This document shows positions 1 through 8,775 of a stretch of 64,000 bases of DNA, one piece after another. Below the pieces are notes generated by a model that worked only from the letters and a program-made list of their open reading frames with translations, had not been told where the DNA came from and made no database searches. The translations under genes were made by a program, and so were the position numbers. Position 1 is the first letter of the stretch; each line of letters starts with the position of its first letter. This DNA comes from Panonychus citri (taxonomy: Eukaryota > Arthropoda > Arachnida > Trombidiformes > Tetranychidae): the NCBI RefSeq assembly GCF_014898815.1, contig NW_026515407.1:62001-126000 (forward strand), in the 5' to 3' direction.

Positions 1-500
1 TTGTGTTGATTGGGATGGTGTTGTTGGTGAAGATGATGATGATTATGAGCTTATCATCCCATTCACTTTGATGATCATGATTTTGAATAAAAAAGTTTCA
101 TTTCCATTGACACGGCAAAGGGAAAAATGACACTTTTGGTGACAGATAATGAGGTTTTTTTTTCTGTAAATCTATCGAGTTACTATTTCTTTTAAGAACA
201 TTTTTTATTCTCATCTTGATCATCATTCTTATCACTATCATCATCATCATTATCAACATGAGATTCATTTTCTTTTTCTCACTGTTCTCATCAATTTCTT
301 ATTACTCTCTTTCGTATAAATTGTTATCTAGTTTTTCGAACTTTTTTGCAGATCATCATAGTTCGAATTGAGTTTTACTATTTTTGAACTTTAACCCTTT
401 CCTCTAGTTTATCATGTCGTTTTCCCTCCTTAAATAAGAATCTGGAGATTCAACATCTTTTCTCTCTCTCTCTCTCTCTTTCTCTCTTTGATGTTAACAG
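1..500. other. Noncoding sequence, probably an intron of the ACSF2 relic
   Basis: AT-rich sequence with TCATCA runs and a short (CT)n tract near 464-487. No open frame of note. It ends in a splice-acceptor-like TTAACAG immediately before the first recognisable ACSF2 exon, so it is most simply an intron of that gene, whose upstream exons would lie left of the window. Confidence 0.5.
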
Positions 501-1053
501 TGATATCGCCACAATGGACGAAAATGGTTATGTAAGATTAGTCGGACGAGCCAAAGAATTGATCATTCGTGGAGGTGAAAATGTTTACCCAAAGGAGATT
601 GAAGAGTTACTTCATCAACATCCACTGTCCTTGAAGCATTTGTCAGTATTTCTTAATCCATAATGATTAATAATCGATAATCTAAATTTAATAAGTGAAT
701 TATTTGAATATTTTTATCTTTCAGGTTTGTGGTGTTCCGGATGAGCGAATGGGGGAAGAAATTTGTGCTTGGGTTAAGCTGAAAGACGCTGAGGGTGCAA
801 AAGATTTGACGGTCGATGAAATAAGAAAATTCTGTAAAGAAAAGGTGAGACTAAATCTAAGAGATTAAATCTTCAATTAGAGAATTAACTATTAATTAGA
901 AATTTTGTATTTTCATATTTTCCAGATTTCTTATTTCAAAGTTCCTAAATATGTACTATTCGTCGAAGATTTCCTCGAACTCCAACTGGAAAAGCTCAAA
1001 AATTCATGATGACAGAGAAATCGATTGAAATATTTGGACTTTCTTCGAAATGA
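501..1053 (+). pseudogene. ACSF2: Last three exons of an ACSF2-type medium-chain acyl-CoA synthetase, frameshifted
   Basis: ACSF2 is a mitochondrial acyl-CoA synthetase of the AMP-binding family. Exons at about 501-641, 725-844 and 926-1053 encode its C-terminal part: TGDIATMDENGYVRLVGRAK, then the A8-type segment IIRGGENVYPKEIEE, then CGVPDERMGEEICAWVKLK and ISYFKVPKYVLFVEDF. Two frame breaks are visible. Near 625 the conserved VLEAFV reads one base out of frame. At about 974-976 one T seems to be missing, so the conserved PRTPTGKAQKF block with the catalytic lysine lies in the next frame and the literal frame stops early at 1009. Restoring that frame reaches a stop at 1053, and AATAAA follows at 1066. 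A donor 4 nt downstream (646 instead of 642) could bypass the first break, but not the second. I call it a pseudogene; two local sequence errors are the alternative. Confidence 0.75.
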
Positions 1054-1251
1054 TTAACTTATTTCAATAAACGGGATCCATTCGATTGTTATTGATGTAA
1101 AAGTTATGCATGATTCTAATCAATTATTTCTTTAAATATAAGTAATGAACTAAGTTAATAAATGTATCAATACTTTAAAGATTGGGACCAGAGTAAATTC
1201 AAACTCTGTTGATTAATTAATGAAAGTTAAAGAAAAGTTGATCAAAGATGT

Positions 1252-1644
1252 GATGTTGTCTCTTTGTGGTCATCAAATTGTTATGAATGGATATTAATTC
1301 AATTGGCTTGTGCTCGCTATGGATTAATTTTGTGTACCCTTAATCCAGTTTACAAATTACCTGAATTGGAATATGCTCTTGCCAAGTCGGGGGCCAAAGT
1401 TTTATTCGTACCTGGTCAGTCTTCCCAACAAACGGTGGTCAATGATTTCGCCAACATAGCGAGTAAATTGAATAGGAAAACTAATCCAACTCTTGAGAAA
1501 TTGGTTCAAATTGATGGTGACAATTTAACTTCATTAGAATTTGACAAATTCTCTTTAAATCAATTGTTATCATCGAGTGATGGATCAACTACAACTTCAT
1601 TGAGAGTCAATAGTGATGATCCAGCGATCATCATGTTCACTTCG
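1252..1644 (+). pseudogene. ACSF2: Isolated internal exon of an ACSF2 paralogue
   Basis: One open exon encodes the N-terminal part of the AMP-binding domain: SNCYEWILIQLACARYGLIL, then NPVYKLPELEYALAKSGAKV, ending with PAIIMFTS directly before a GT donor. In ACSF2 the next exon should start with the P-loop GTTGSPKG, but no such exon follows in the next 600 bases. No start codon or upstream exon is visible either. This is a gene fragment. It is duplicated at 3242-3540, and each copy is followed by a spidroin-like gene, so fragment and gene moved together. Confidence 0.75.
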
Positions 1645-2287
1645 GTAATACAAGTTAATCTCCATCTTTGGTCGTGTCTCTGGGAATCTTTATCAATCTT
1701 AATTGCTATTGTTGAGATACACAGTTTGTGTTAAATTGTTTTGTATTTTTAAGTCAAAACGATTCAACTTGGAAAAATCTAACTGGAACAATTTACAATG
1801 TTTACTTTCACTATATTATAATTTAAACTATTGATGTTTATTAAGCGAAGGTTAAAGTTTTAATTAATTTGGGTTAATATAATTAAGTTGATCAAATAGC
1901 TAATTGGCATCAATTAGTAAATTAACAATCTACTATCCTAGTAATCAACTAAGAGTTAAACTGTAACAATGATTAAATTGTTAAAAGAATGATTGAGACA
2001 ATGAAATTAAAGGGATTGTAAACAAATGATTAATTTAGATAATTAGTGAAATGATTAACAAAACAATAAGCATCTTCAACACTCACAATCAAATAAACAA
2101 ATTATTTTGGTTTCCTCTCAGCATAACAATCTACTCAGTTTATTCAGGTAACTTTATCAAGGCCAAAATAAATGAAAACCATAGCAAAGGTAAAATGATT
2201 TGAGTAAAACAGAGCACTAAAGTTAAACTTGTACCTTAATATATTAATAAGTAATAGTTTTCAACAATTTCAATTTAAAGAAAAACA
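1645..2287. other. Spacer and promoter region of spidroin-like copy A
   Basis: The first 90 bases match the sequence after the second ACSF2 fragment (3541-3700). The last 150 bases match the upstream region of spidroin-like copy B, including the ATTTAAAGAAAAACAATG context at the start codon. The GATATAAG element about 40 nt before the ATG of copy B is altered here to an AT run. The remaining sequence is AT-rich, with no gene seen. Confidence 0.5.
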
Positions 2288-2758
2288 ATGAGTTTAAATT
2301 TTCGTTTGAATCTCAGTTCTTTCCTGTCCATCATCATTTTCATGGGACTTATGTCATCATTATCCTTTCAGTACCCTGATGATGGTAATCATAATGATGA
2401 CCGTTATGTTGGCTTTGGTCCCAGCAGGGCTTTTCCTGTTGGTTCTCATAATATTGGTACTGGTGGTCCCACCTACGCTGGCCCTTTTAATGGCGATTTA
2501 GGTGGTTTTGATGCAAGCCCTGGTCCCGCTGGTGTTGATAATAGTGTTGGTCAAGTGGGTTATGTTACTAATCGTGTTGTTGAAGCTAGTCCTCGTGTTG
2601 CTGTTGATAACGCGATTTCAGGACTTTCGTCACCTGAAGCTTCTTCTAGGACTTCATCAGCAATAAGCAGCCTCATATCAAATGGTCAGATTAGTATAAA
2701 TACTCTTCCCGTTACTATAAGTAACCTAACTAGCTTGATAACCTCATCTAGTCCTTGA
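2288..2758 (+). CDS. Spidroin-like small secreted protein, copy A, cut by an in-frame TGA
   Basis: A 156-aa secreted protein. It has a hydrophobic signal peptide (about residues 1-27, ending SSLSFQ), a Gly/Pro/Tyr/Asn-rich middle, then the first half of a spidroin-type C-terminal domain: ISGLSSPEASSRTSSAISSL. It is close to copy B at 3916. The frame stops at TGA 2756-2758, where copy B has GGA (Gly). Beyond the stop the same frame stays open for about 200 nt and still reads like the second half of the domain (WVLVLLEAISELEHI). It therefore looks like a recent nonsense mutation, or a truncated product lacking helices 4-5 of the fold. The first Arg of the domain (SRLSS in copy B) is Gly here. 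It may be transcribed but is unlikely to fold like a spidroin terminus. Confidence 0.7.
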   Translation: MSLNFRLNLSSFLSIIIFMGLMSSLSFQYPDDGNHNDDRYVGFGPSRAFPVGSHNIGTGGPTYAGPFNGDLGGFDASPGPAGVDNSVGQVGYVTNRVVEASPRVAVDNAISGLSSPEASSRTSSAISSLISNGQISINTLPVTISNLTSLITSSSP

Positions 2759-3124
2759 AAAAGTTCCAGTAAAGATTGGGTCCTGGTCTTATTGGAGGCA
2801 ATCAGTGAGTTGGAGCATATATTAACTAGCGCAAGCATAACTCCAACAACCAAATATCTGTCTATGAATCTGGAAATACTATTGGTTAGTAATCAACTAG
2901 TTCCTTTCGGTATAATCGTCTATATGCCTTCATTATTTAAAAAATTGCAGCAAATTATTAATTAATAAGAATAACTAATAATTAGTTTTCAATGTGATGG
3001 AATTATAACTCTTAGAGCTCTATCAGCCTTTTTTCAAGATTTTCTGTTTCGATTGGAAAATCAAAGATCAATTGAATCGAATCATTTTTTTCAATAGACC
3101 TAAACTGATCTGGAAAACTTGATT

Positions 3125-3243
3125 GATCAATTTATGAAAATTAAAAGATTTGTTTATTTAACGAGATTTTCAGTGATTAAAATACAGGAAAAGAAAGAGC
3201 ACCACCATAACCACCAGCTCCTTTCTTTTTCTCTTTCTTTTCC
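3125..3243. repeat. Dispersed 110-bp repeat, copy 1
   Basis: This stretch recurs nearly unchanged at 5888-6000. It runs from ATGAAAATTAAAAGATTTG through GAGATTTTCAGTGATTAAAA to a CTTTCTTTTTCTC tail. On the minus strand both copies encode a short Gly-rich peptide, GAGGYGGALSFPVF, followed by a stop. This may be the relic of a terminal exon of a glycine-rich protein. Here the repeat abuts the second ACSF2 fragment, so its right edge is a rearrangement junction. Confidence 0.6.
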
Positions 3244-3540
3244 AGTTTACAAATAACCCGAACTTGAATATGCTCTTGCCAAGTCGGGGCCAAAGTTTTA
3301 TTCGTACCTGGTCAGTCTTCCCAACAAACGGTGGTCAATGATTTCGCCAACATAGCGAGTAAATTGAATAGGAAAACTAATCCAACTCTTGAGAAATTGG
3401 TTCAAATTGATGGTGACAATTTAACTTCATTAGAATTTGACAAATTCTCTTTAAATCAATTGTTATCATCGAGTGATGGATCAACTACAACTTCATTGAG
3501 AGTCAATAGTGATGATCCAGCGATCATCATGTTCACTTCA
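3242..3540 (+). pseudogene. ACSF2: Second, decayed copy of the ACSF2 internal exon
   Basis: Near-identical to 1345-1644 but truncated at its 5' end. It carries an in-frame TAA (VYK-stop-PELEY), a missing G in the GGGGG run of the AKSGAK segment, and a weakened donor (GTTATA instead of GTAATA). It joins directly to the CTTTCTTTT tail of the 110-bp repeat. It is nonfunctional and marks the left end of the duplicate that carries spidroin-like copy B. Confidence 0.8.
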
Positions 3541-3915
3541 GTTATACAAGTTAATCTCCATCTTTGGTCGTGTCTCTGGGAATCTTTATCAATCTTAATT
3601 GCTATTGTTGAGATACACAGTTTGTGTTAAATTGTTTTGTATTTTTAAGTCAAAACGATTCAACTTGGAAAAATCTAACTGGAACAATTTACAATGTTTA
3701 CTCTCAAAATCAAATGAACAAATTATTTTGATTATTGATTCCCTTTCAGCATAACAATCTACTCAGTTTGTTCAGGTAACTTTATCAAGGCCAAAATAAA
3801 TGAAAACCACATCAAAGGTAAAATCATTTGAATAAAACAAAACATTTTACTAGTAGTTAAATTTGTACCTTGATATAAGTGATAGTTTTTAACAGTTTGA
3901 ATTTAAAGAAAAACA

Positions 3916-4467
3916 ATGAATTTCAATTTTTTTCTATTCATTATCATTTTCATGGGACTCATGTCATCATTATCCTTTCAGTACCCTGATGATGGTAATC
4001 ATACTGATGGCCGTTATGTTGACTTCGGTCCCAGCAGGGCTGTTCCTTTTCCTGTTGGCTCTCATAATATTGGTACTGGTGGTCCTGCCTACGTTGCCGC
4101 TTCTAATGATGCTTTACGTAGTTTCGGTGCTGTTCCCGCTGGTGTTGGTGATTATAACCAAGGTGGTTATGTTACTAATCGTGTTGTTCAAGCTAGTCCT
4201 CGTGTTGCTGTTAATAAAACGATTTCACGACTTTCGTCTCCTGAAGCTTCTTCTAGGACTTCGACAGCAATAAGCAGCCTCATATCAAATGGTCAGATTG
4301 ATAAACTTCCCGATATTATAAGTAACCTTGCTAACGCAATAGCTTTATCTAGTCCTGGAGAAAGTTCCAGAGAAGCTTTGACTCAGGTCTTAATGGAGGT
4401 ATTCAGTGCGTTGATGCAAATATCAGATAGCTCAAATAATCCAATCATTTTACCAAATTACCAATGA
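3916..4467 (+). CDS. Small secreted protein with a spidroin-type C-terminal domain (copy B, full length)
   Basis: A 183-aa protein with a signal peptide (residues 1-22), a short Gly/Pro/Tyr-rich linker (23-92) and a C-terminal domain (93-172) that matches the spidroin C-terminal (non-repetitive) domain. Seen directly: SRLSSPEASSRTSTAISSLI at 104-123, and SPGESSREALTQVLMEVFSA at 146-165. In spider major-ampullate spidroins this domain stores silk as a dimer and triggers assembly. The two salt-bridge pairs known from that fold have matching residues at the right spacing: R105 and R114, E153 and E161. The dimer cysteine is Arg152 here. No repetitive silk core is present, so the protein is a 'mini-spidroin'. 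A TATAAG lies at 3874, about 40 nt before the ATG. The gene has no intron. Its exact role (silk component or assembly factor) is inferred. Confidence 0.75.
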   Translation: MNFNFFLFIIIFMGLMSSLSFQYPDDGNHTDGRYVDFGPSRAVPFPVGSHNIGTGGPAYVAASNDALRSFGAVPAGVGDYNQGGYVTNRVVQASPRVAVNKTISRLSSPEASSRTSTAISSLISNGQIDKLPDIISNLANAIALSSPGESSREALTQVLMEVFSALMQISDSSNNPIILPNYQ

Positions 4468-4896
4468 TTGATACCTTTACCTGAAGCTAGAGCTGCAAAT
4501 GTCACTTCAACATAATCTTCTACATGTATATGCCTTCATTATTTAAACAATTGCAGCAAATTATTAAATAAGAATTGATATTGTGTCTTCATTTATATTT
4601 TTTTCCTATTTCAATCTTGCTCATTGTGATTTCATATCTTTTTCTCTCGTGATCTAATTCTCTTATTAATCTAATTAACATTTTTATTTGGTCAATTTAA
4701 CGCTCCTTCTTTTTCATTAATTAATATTAATAACTTTCGACCCTAACCACCTATGACATTGGTTCTACCTTTTGCTGGTGTAAATTTCTGAGCTCTTTCA
4801 GTTGATATTTGCTCTGTGTCTCTACGTAGCCTGGTTTTTGTTCAATCTTCATGCGAAAAATCATGAATCGTAATAATTGTTTGTGATAATGAAATA
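4468..4896. other. 3' flank of spidroin-like copy B
   Basis: The block at about 4525-4570, with ATATGCCTTCATTATTTAAA, matches the 3' region of copy A (about 2925-2965), so the duplication extends past the stop codon. The rest is AT-rich, with no gene recognised. Confidence 0.45.
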
Positions 4897-5389
4897 TCGG
4901 GTGACCGAAAATGAGTGAGCATCTCAAGAATGGTAGGTCCTAGAATAAAATTTCAAACGCCATTGAAAGCGCCATCGATCAAATATAAATCGTGAATTTT
5001 TTCAGAATTTTCGAAGTTCAAGTGCAACTGTGGTTCTTATTTAAAGGCCAAAATCGCGATTTTCTCTATGAGAAATTTATAATGGGAAAGTTAAAGAGCA
5101 ATTTTCGTTGATTTCGGCCATGTTAGATCTCAATAACCTTACTTCAGATAATGATGAGCTTAGATATATGAGATAATAGGTCAAAAAGAATAACTTTTGA
5201 CCGAAAATTTTGAGTCCAAAGTCAACCGTTCGCTTTGTCAGGCCACTCGATTTCTCGAGAACCGTGCGTCCTAGAAAAAAAAGCCGAACATTTTTGGACT
5301 CAGCGTCAAATTTACTTTCTTAAAATGTATAGAAACGTGGGTCCAGAACTTAAGGTTCGTGAGATGCTCACTCATTTTCGGTCACCCGA
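4897..5389. mobile_element. 493-bp MITE with 34-bp terminal inverted repeats and TA target site
   Basis: The left end starts TCGGGTGACCGAAAATGAGT and continues through GAGCATCTCAAGAA (4897-4930). The right end is its inverted copy at 5356-5389, with one mismatch in 34. TA dinucleotides flank both ends (4895-4896 and 5390-5391), as expected for Tc1/mariner-type integration. The interior has no transposase frame and includes a partly self-complementary CGCCATTGAAAGCGCCAT. This fits a nonautonomous DNA element inserted between the spidroin-like and Gly/Ala/Lys clusters. The superfamily assignment is inferred from the TA duplication only. Confidence 0.8.
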
Positions 5390-6060
5390 TACAATTATTA
5401 TTGTTACTAGAAGATTCTAATGTAACGTCAACCTCAGTACATTCACTTAGTCTAGGAATCGTCTTCTTTTGAATCTAATTCTTTTCAGAGTCGAGATAAA
5501 TTTATGAAATTTTGTATTTTTATTTTCGGTAACATGGCCCATACAAATGCCAAATATAAAATTCTCAGCGCTAAGAAGCTAAGCTTTCGAAGTTGATTTT
5601 ATTGAAAATAATATTCAATTAGTTTAGGAATTTGGCCTGATTCGAGGTAATTCTTCAATAAATTGATCTGATCTTTTTTCTTATTATGCAATTAGTTCAT
5701 CGGTTAAAAATTCAGATCGATTGTTCGAATAACTAACGAAATAATTAAAAAATGCAATTAACATTGATTTGTATGGAAATTTAACTTTCGAGTTCGAACT
5801 TTTGTCCATAAAAAAGCCATTTATCGACATTTTTCTCTGAAATTTTTTTCTAAGGTCAAATAATAATCTAGAAATAGGTTACTATTAATTAATGAAAATC
5901 AAAAGATTTGTTTATTTAACGAGATTTTCAGTGATTAAAATACAGGAAAAGGAAGAGCACCACCATAACCACCAGCTCCTTTCTTTTTCTCTTTCTATAT
6001 TTTTCCTCCTCCAGCGGGTTATCCTTTTGTTGTCGCAATCAACGGCGACACAACTGAGTG
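5390..6060. other. Noncoding region with the second 110-bp repeat
   Basis: AT-rich spacer. Positions 5888-6000 repeat the block at 3125-3243 (minus-strand peptide GAGGYGGALSFPVF). It is followed by a CT-rich tract and CCAGCGGGTTATCCTTTTG, which also appears near 19304-19322. No gene is supported. Confidence 0.5.
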
Positions 6061-6416
6061 GAAAAATCGAAACAGCAATTGAAGTGAAAATGGACGACAG
6101 AGTAAATACAAAGGGGGAAAGTCCATAAAATCGTCCAAGTGCACTGGACCTTAATTCAAGATCATTGTCGTTTTTGTGTTCGAAATTTTTTACTTTCGAA
6201 TATTTTTCTCTCTTTTTTTTCTTCGTGAACAAATTTTGTCACTCAATAACTCGTAAATCCATACTTCACTCCCTCTTTTACTCTTTCTTTTTCTCTTTCT
6301 CTTTCTAATTTTGCTTTCGAAATCAACGGCGGCTTAACTGGTCTACCTAAGGTCACACCTTTTTCACCTGAACACCAACGACGGGAAATGATTGAGTCTA
6401 AAAACTTCAATTTTAG

Positions 6417-6424
6417 TATAAATA
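6417..6424 (+). promoter_or_regulatory. TATA box of Gly/Ala/Lys-rich gene copy 1
   Basis: TATAAATA is followed at 6450-6454 by TCAGT, the arthropod initiator consensus, 35 nt downstream. This implies a 5' leader of about 168 nt before the ATG at 6620. The same pair is conserved in the copy at 19423. Confidence 0.65.
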
Positions 6425-6619
6425 GTTAATCTTGGATTACGATTAAGTATCAGTTCAATCGTTGACAATTCAGAGTTAACAATCAACTAAACTTTTATTA
6501 GAAAGTTTTTAGTAACTTTTTTCTTTGTGTTTTCCAAATCTAAATCATTAATTGGATTAAATTGTTCACCATTTTTCATTAATTGTGCAACGTTAATAGC
6601 GACAAATCTTTAGCCCAAA

Positions 6620-7706
6620 ATGAATATGCGATTGGTGAGAAATCAATTTTCATTACAATTTAAAAGTTTTTGTTAATTTCCCATTGGATTTAATGTTTTT
6701 TTCTTTTATTTATTTTCTCTCCGTTAATTTGATTGTTGGTTTTTCTCAATCAATGATTGTTAATTGTTACAATAGGTTTTCCTTTTAGCCATTTTCTCAA
6801 TGGTTCTCATAAGCTTTGGTAATTGTCAATCAGAAGCTGATCCTAATGAATTAGAAGATGCTGAAGATAATTTTGAGGATGAGGAAGCTGAAGAAGGTGT
6901 CGAGACTCGAGCCAAGAGAGAGATTGGCTCAGATTTAGAAGAAGCTGAAACAGGTTATGGCGGTAAAGGAGGTGCTGGTGTTGTCGCTCACAAGGGAGGT
7001 AAAAAAGGAGCCGCTGCTGCAGGTTTCAAAGCTGGAAAAGCTGGTAAGTGATACTCATCAAAATCCCATGGACTTTGGTAAAGTTCACCCATAGTTGAAT
7101 ATCAACTGATATGAAAATATTTCAATTCTTCAGGCAAAGCTGGATTCAAAGCCGGAGCTGCTGGTAAAAAGGGTGCTGCCGCTTTCGGTGCTGCTGGAGC
7201 CGCTGGAGGTAAGTAAATGTTACAACTTAATTGGTGACAATCATTAATGCTGAATCTCATGGTGGTGAAATTATTTCTCGAATAATTCAGGCAAGAAAGG
7301 AGCCGCTGTTAAGAAAGGATTCGCCGCTGGTGCATTCGGTAAGAAATTCGGAAAGAAAGGAGGATTCGTGAAAGCCGGAGGTGCTGGATACAACAAGAAA
7401 ATCGGAGTAATCAAGAAGTTCGGAGTTAGCCAAGGATTCAAATTCGGAAAGGCCGCTGGTTTCGGTGCTGCTGGTGGAGCCATGGGTGGTAAGGCTGCTA
7501 AGGGTGGTTTCGCTGGTGCCGCTGGTGCTGCAGGATTCAAGAAGGGCGCTAAGGGAGGCAAGAAAGGATTCGCTGCTGGTGCTGGATTCAAAGCCGGAGG
7601 AAAGGCAGGAGCCGCTGGTTCAGCTGGATTCAAGAAGGCCGCTGGTGCTGCAGGAGCCGCTGGTGTCAAGAAAGGTGTCGCCGGAGGCAAAGGTTTCTTG
7701 GGTTAA
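6620..7706 (+). CDS. Secreted Gly/Ala/Lys-rich protein with acidic pro-segment, copy 1
   Basis: Four exons (6620-6634, 6776-7043, 7134-7208, 7291-7706), all in phase, give 257 aa. The 5-codon first exon supplies the true start: the signal peptide begins MNMRLVFLLAIFSMVLISFG across the first splice. Next comes a strongly acidic segment (about 24-48) ending in RAKR (50-53), a dibasic furin-type site. The remainder (54-257) is cationic and built almost only of Gly, Ala, Lys and Phe, in repeats such as GFKAGGKAGAAGSAGF and FGKKFGKKGGF, with no cysteine. The composition suits a structural, silk, adhesive or cationic glycine-rich secreted protein. I know of no named family it belongs to. The acidic pro-segment may keep the cationic chain soluble before cleavage (inference). 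Confidence 0.8.
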
Positions 7707-7713
7707 TCTAATT

Positions 7714-8768
7714 GACGCGATTGGTGAGCAATCAATTTTCATTACAATTTAAATGTTTTTCTTAATTTTCATTGGATTTTTTAATGTTGATCTTTTATTT
7801 TCTTTTCGTTAATTTGATTGCCTATTGTTAAAATAGCATTTTCCTTTTAGCTATTTTCTCAATGGTTCTCATAAGCTTTGGTAATTGTCAATCAGAAGCT
7901 GATCCTAATGAATTAGAAGATGCTGAAGATAATTTTGAGGATGAGGAAGCTGAAGAAGGTGTCGAGACTCGAGCCAAGAGAGAGATTGGCTCAGATTTAG
8001 AAGAAGCTGAAACAGGTTATGGCGGTAAAGGAGGTGCTGGTGTTGTCGCTCACAAGGGAGGTAAAAAGGAGCCGCTGCAGGTTTCAAAGCTGGAAAGGCT
8101 GGTAAGTGATACTCATCAAAATCCCATGGACTTTGGTAAAGTTCACCCATAGTTGAATATCAACTGATATGAAAATATTTCAATTCTTCAGGCAAAGCTG
8201 GATTCAAAGCCGGAGCTGCTGGTAAAAAGGGTGCTGCCGCTTTCGGTGCTGCTGGAGCCGCTGGAGGTAAGTAAATGCTACAACTTAATTGGTGACAATC
8301 ATTAATGCTGAATCTCATGGTGGTGAAATTATTTCTCTCTCGAATAATTCAGGCAAGAAAGGAGCCGCTGTTAAGAAAGGATTTGCCGCTGGTGCATTCG
8401 GTAAGAAATTCGGAAAGAAAGGAGGATTCGTGAAAGCCGGAGGTGCTGGATACAACAAGAAAATCGGAGTAATCAAGAAGTTCGGAGTTAGCCAAGGATT
8501 CAAATTCGGAAAGGCCGCTGGTTTCGGTGCTGCTGGTGGAGCCATGGGTGGTAAGGCTGCTAAGGGTGGTTTCGCTGGTGCCGCTGGTGCTGCAGGATTC
8601 AAGAAGGGCGCTAAGGGAGGCAAGAAAGGATTCGCTGCTGGTGCTGGATTCAAAGCCGGAGGAAAGGCAGGAGCCGCTGGTTCAGCTGGATTCAAGAAGG
8701 CCGCTGGTGCTGCAGGAGCCGCTGGTGTCAAGAAAGGTGTCGCCGGAGGCAAAGGTTTCTTGGGTTAA
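7714..8768 (+). pseudogene. Gly/Ala/Lys-rich gene copy 2: no first exon, frameshifted exon 2
   Basis: A tandem copy starting inside the former exon 1. GACGCGATTGGTGAG replaces the ATATGCGATTGGTGAG of copy 1, so promoter, leader and ATG are missing. Exon 2 (7837-8101) has lost one A (GGTAAAAAGG against GGTAAAAAAGG) and a GCT codon, which shifts the frame and ends it at 8150. Exon 3 (8192-8266) and exon 4 (8353-8768) are almost unchanged and still open. Without a start and with the frameshift it cannot make the protein. It could act as a donor for gene conversion to the intact copies. Confidence 0.8.
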
Positions 8769-8775
8769 TCTAATT

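Larger units (their letters stand above)
6061..7713. repeat. Segmental duplication, copy 1 (promoter plus Gly/Ala/Lys-rich gene)
   Basis: Almost identical to 19034-20721, from about 560 bp upstream of the start codon to just after the stop. The match begins around AATTGAAGTGAAAATGGACG and ends at TTAATCTAATT. It contains a complete promoter and four exons, so both copies can be expressed. Differences are mainly small indels and single substitutions in the upstream region and introns. Confidence 0.85.

Noticed and set aside
3989..4273. Val/Leu-rich plus-strand frame overlapping spidroin-like copy B
   Set aside because: An alternative frame of the real gene, with no signal or family resemblance; the composition follows from the overlapping codons.
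5892..6232. Short open frames on both strands in the CT-rich region before the Gly/Ala/Lys-rich gene
   Set aside because: They overlap each other and simple sequence, and the minus-strand Gly-rich tail is only part of a dispersed repeat.
7271..8752. Long minus-strand frames rich in Pro/Ala opposite exon 4 of the Gly/Ala/Lys-rich genes (also at 20263-20700)
   Set aside because: They are the mirror of GGN/GCN codons on the coding strand. The plus strand has the signal peptide, splice sites and promoter.
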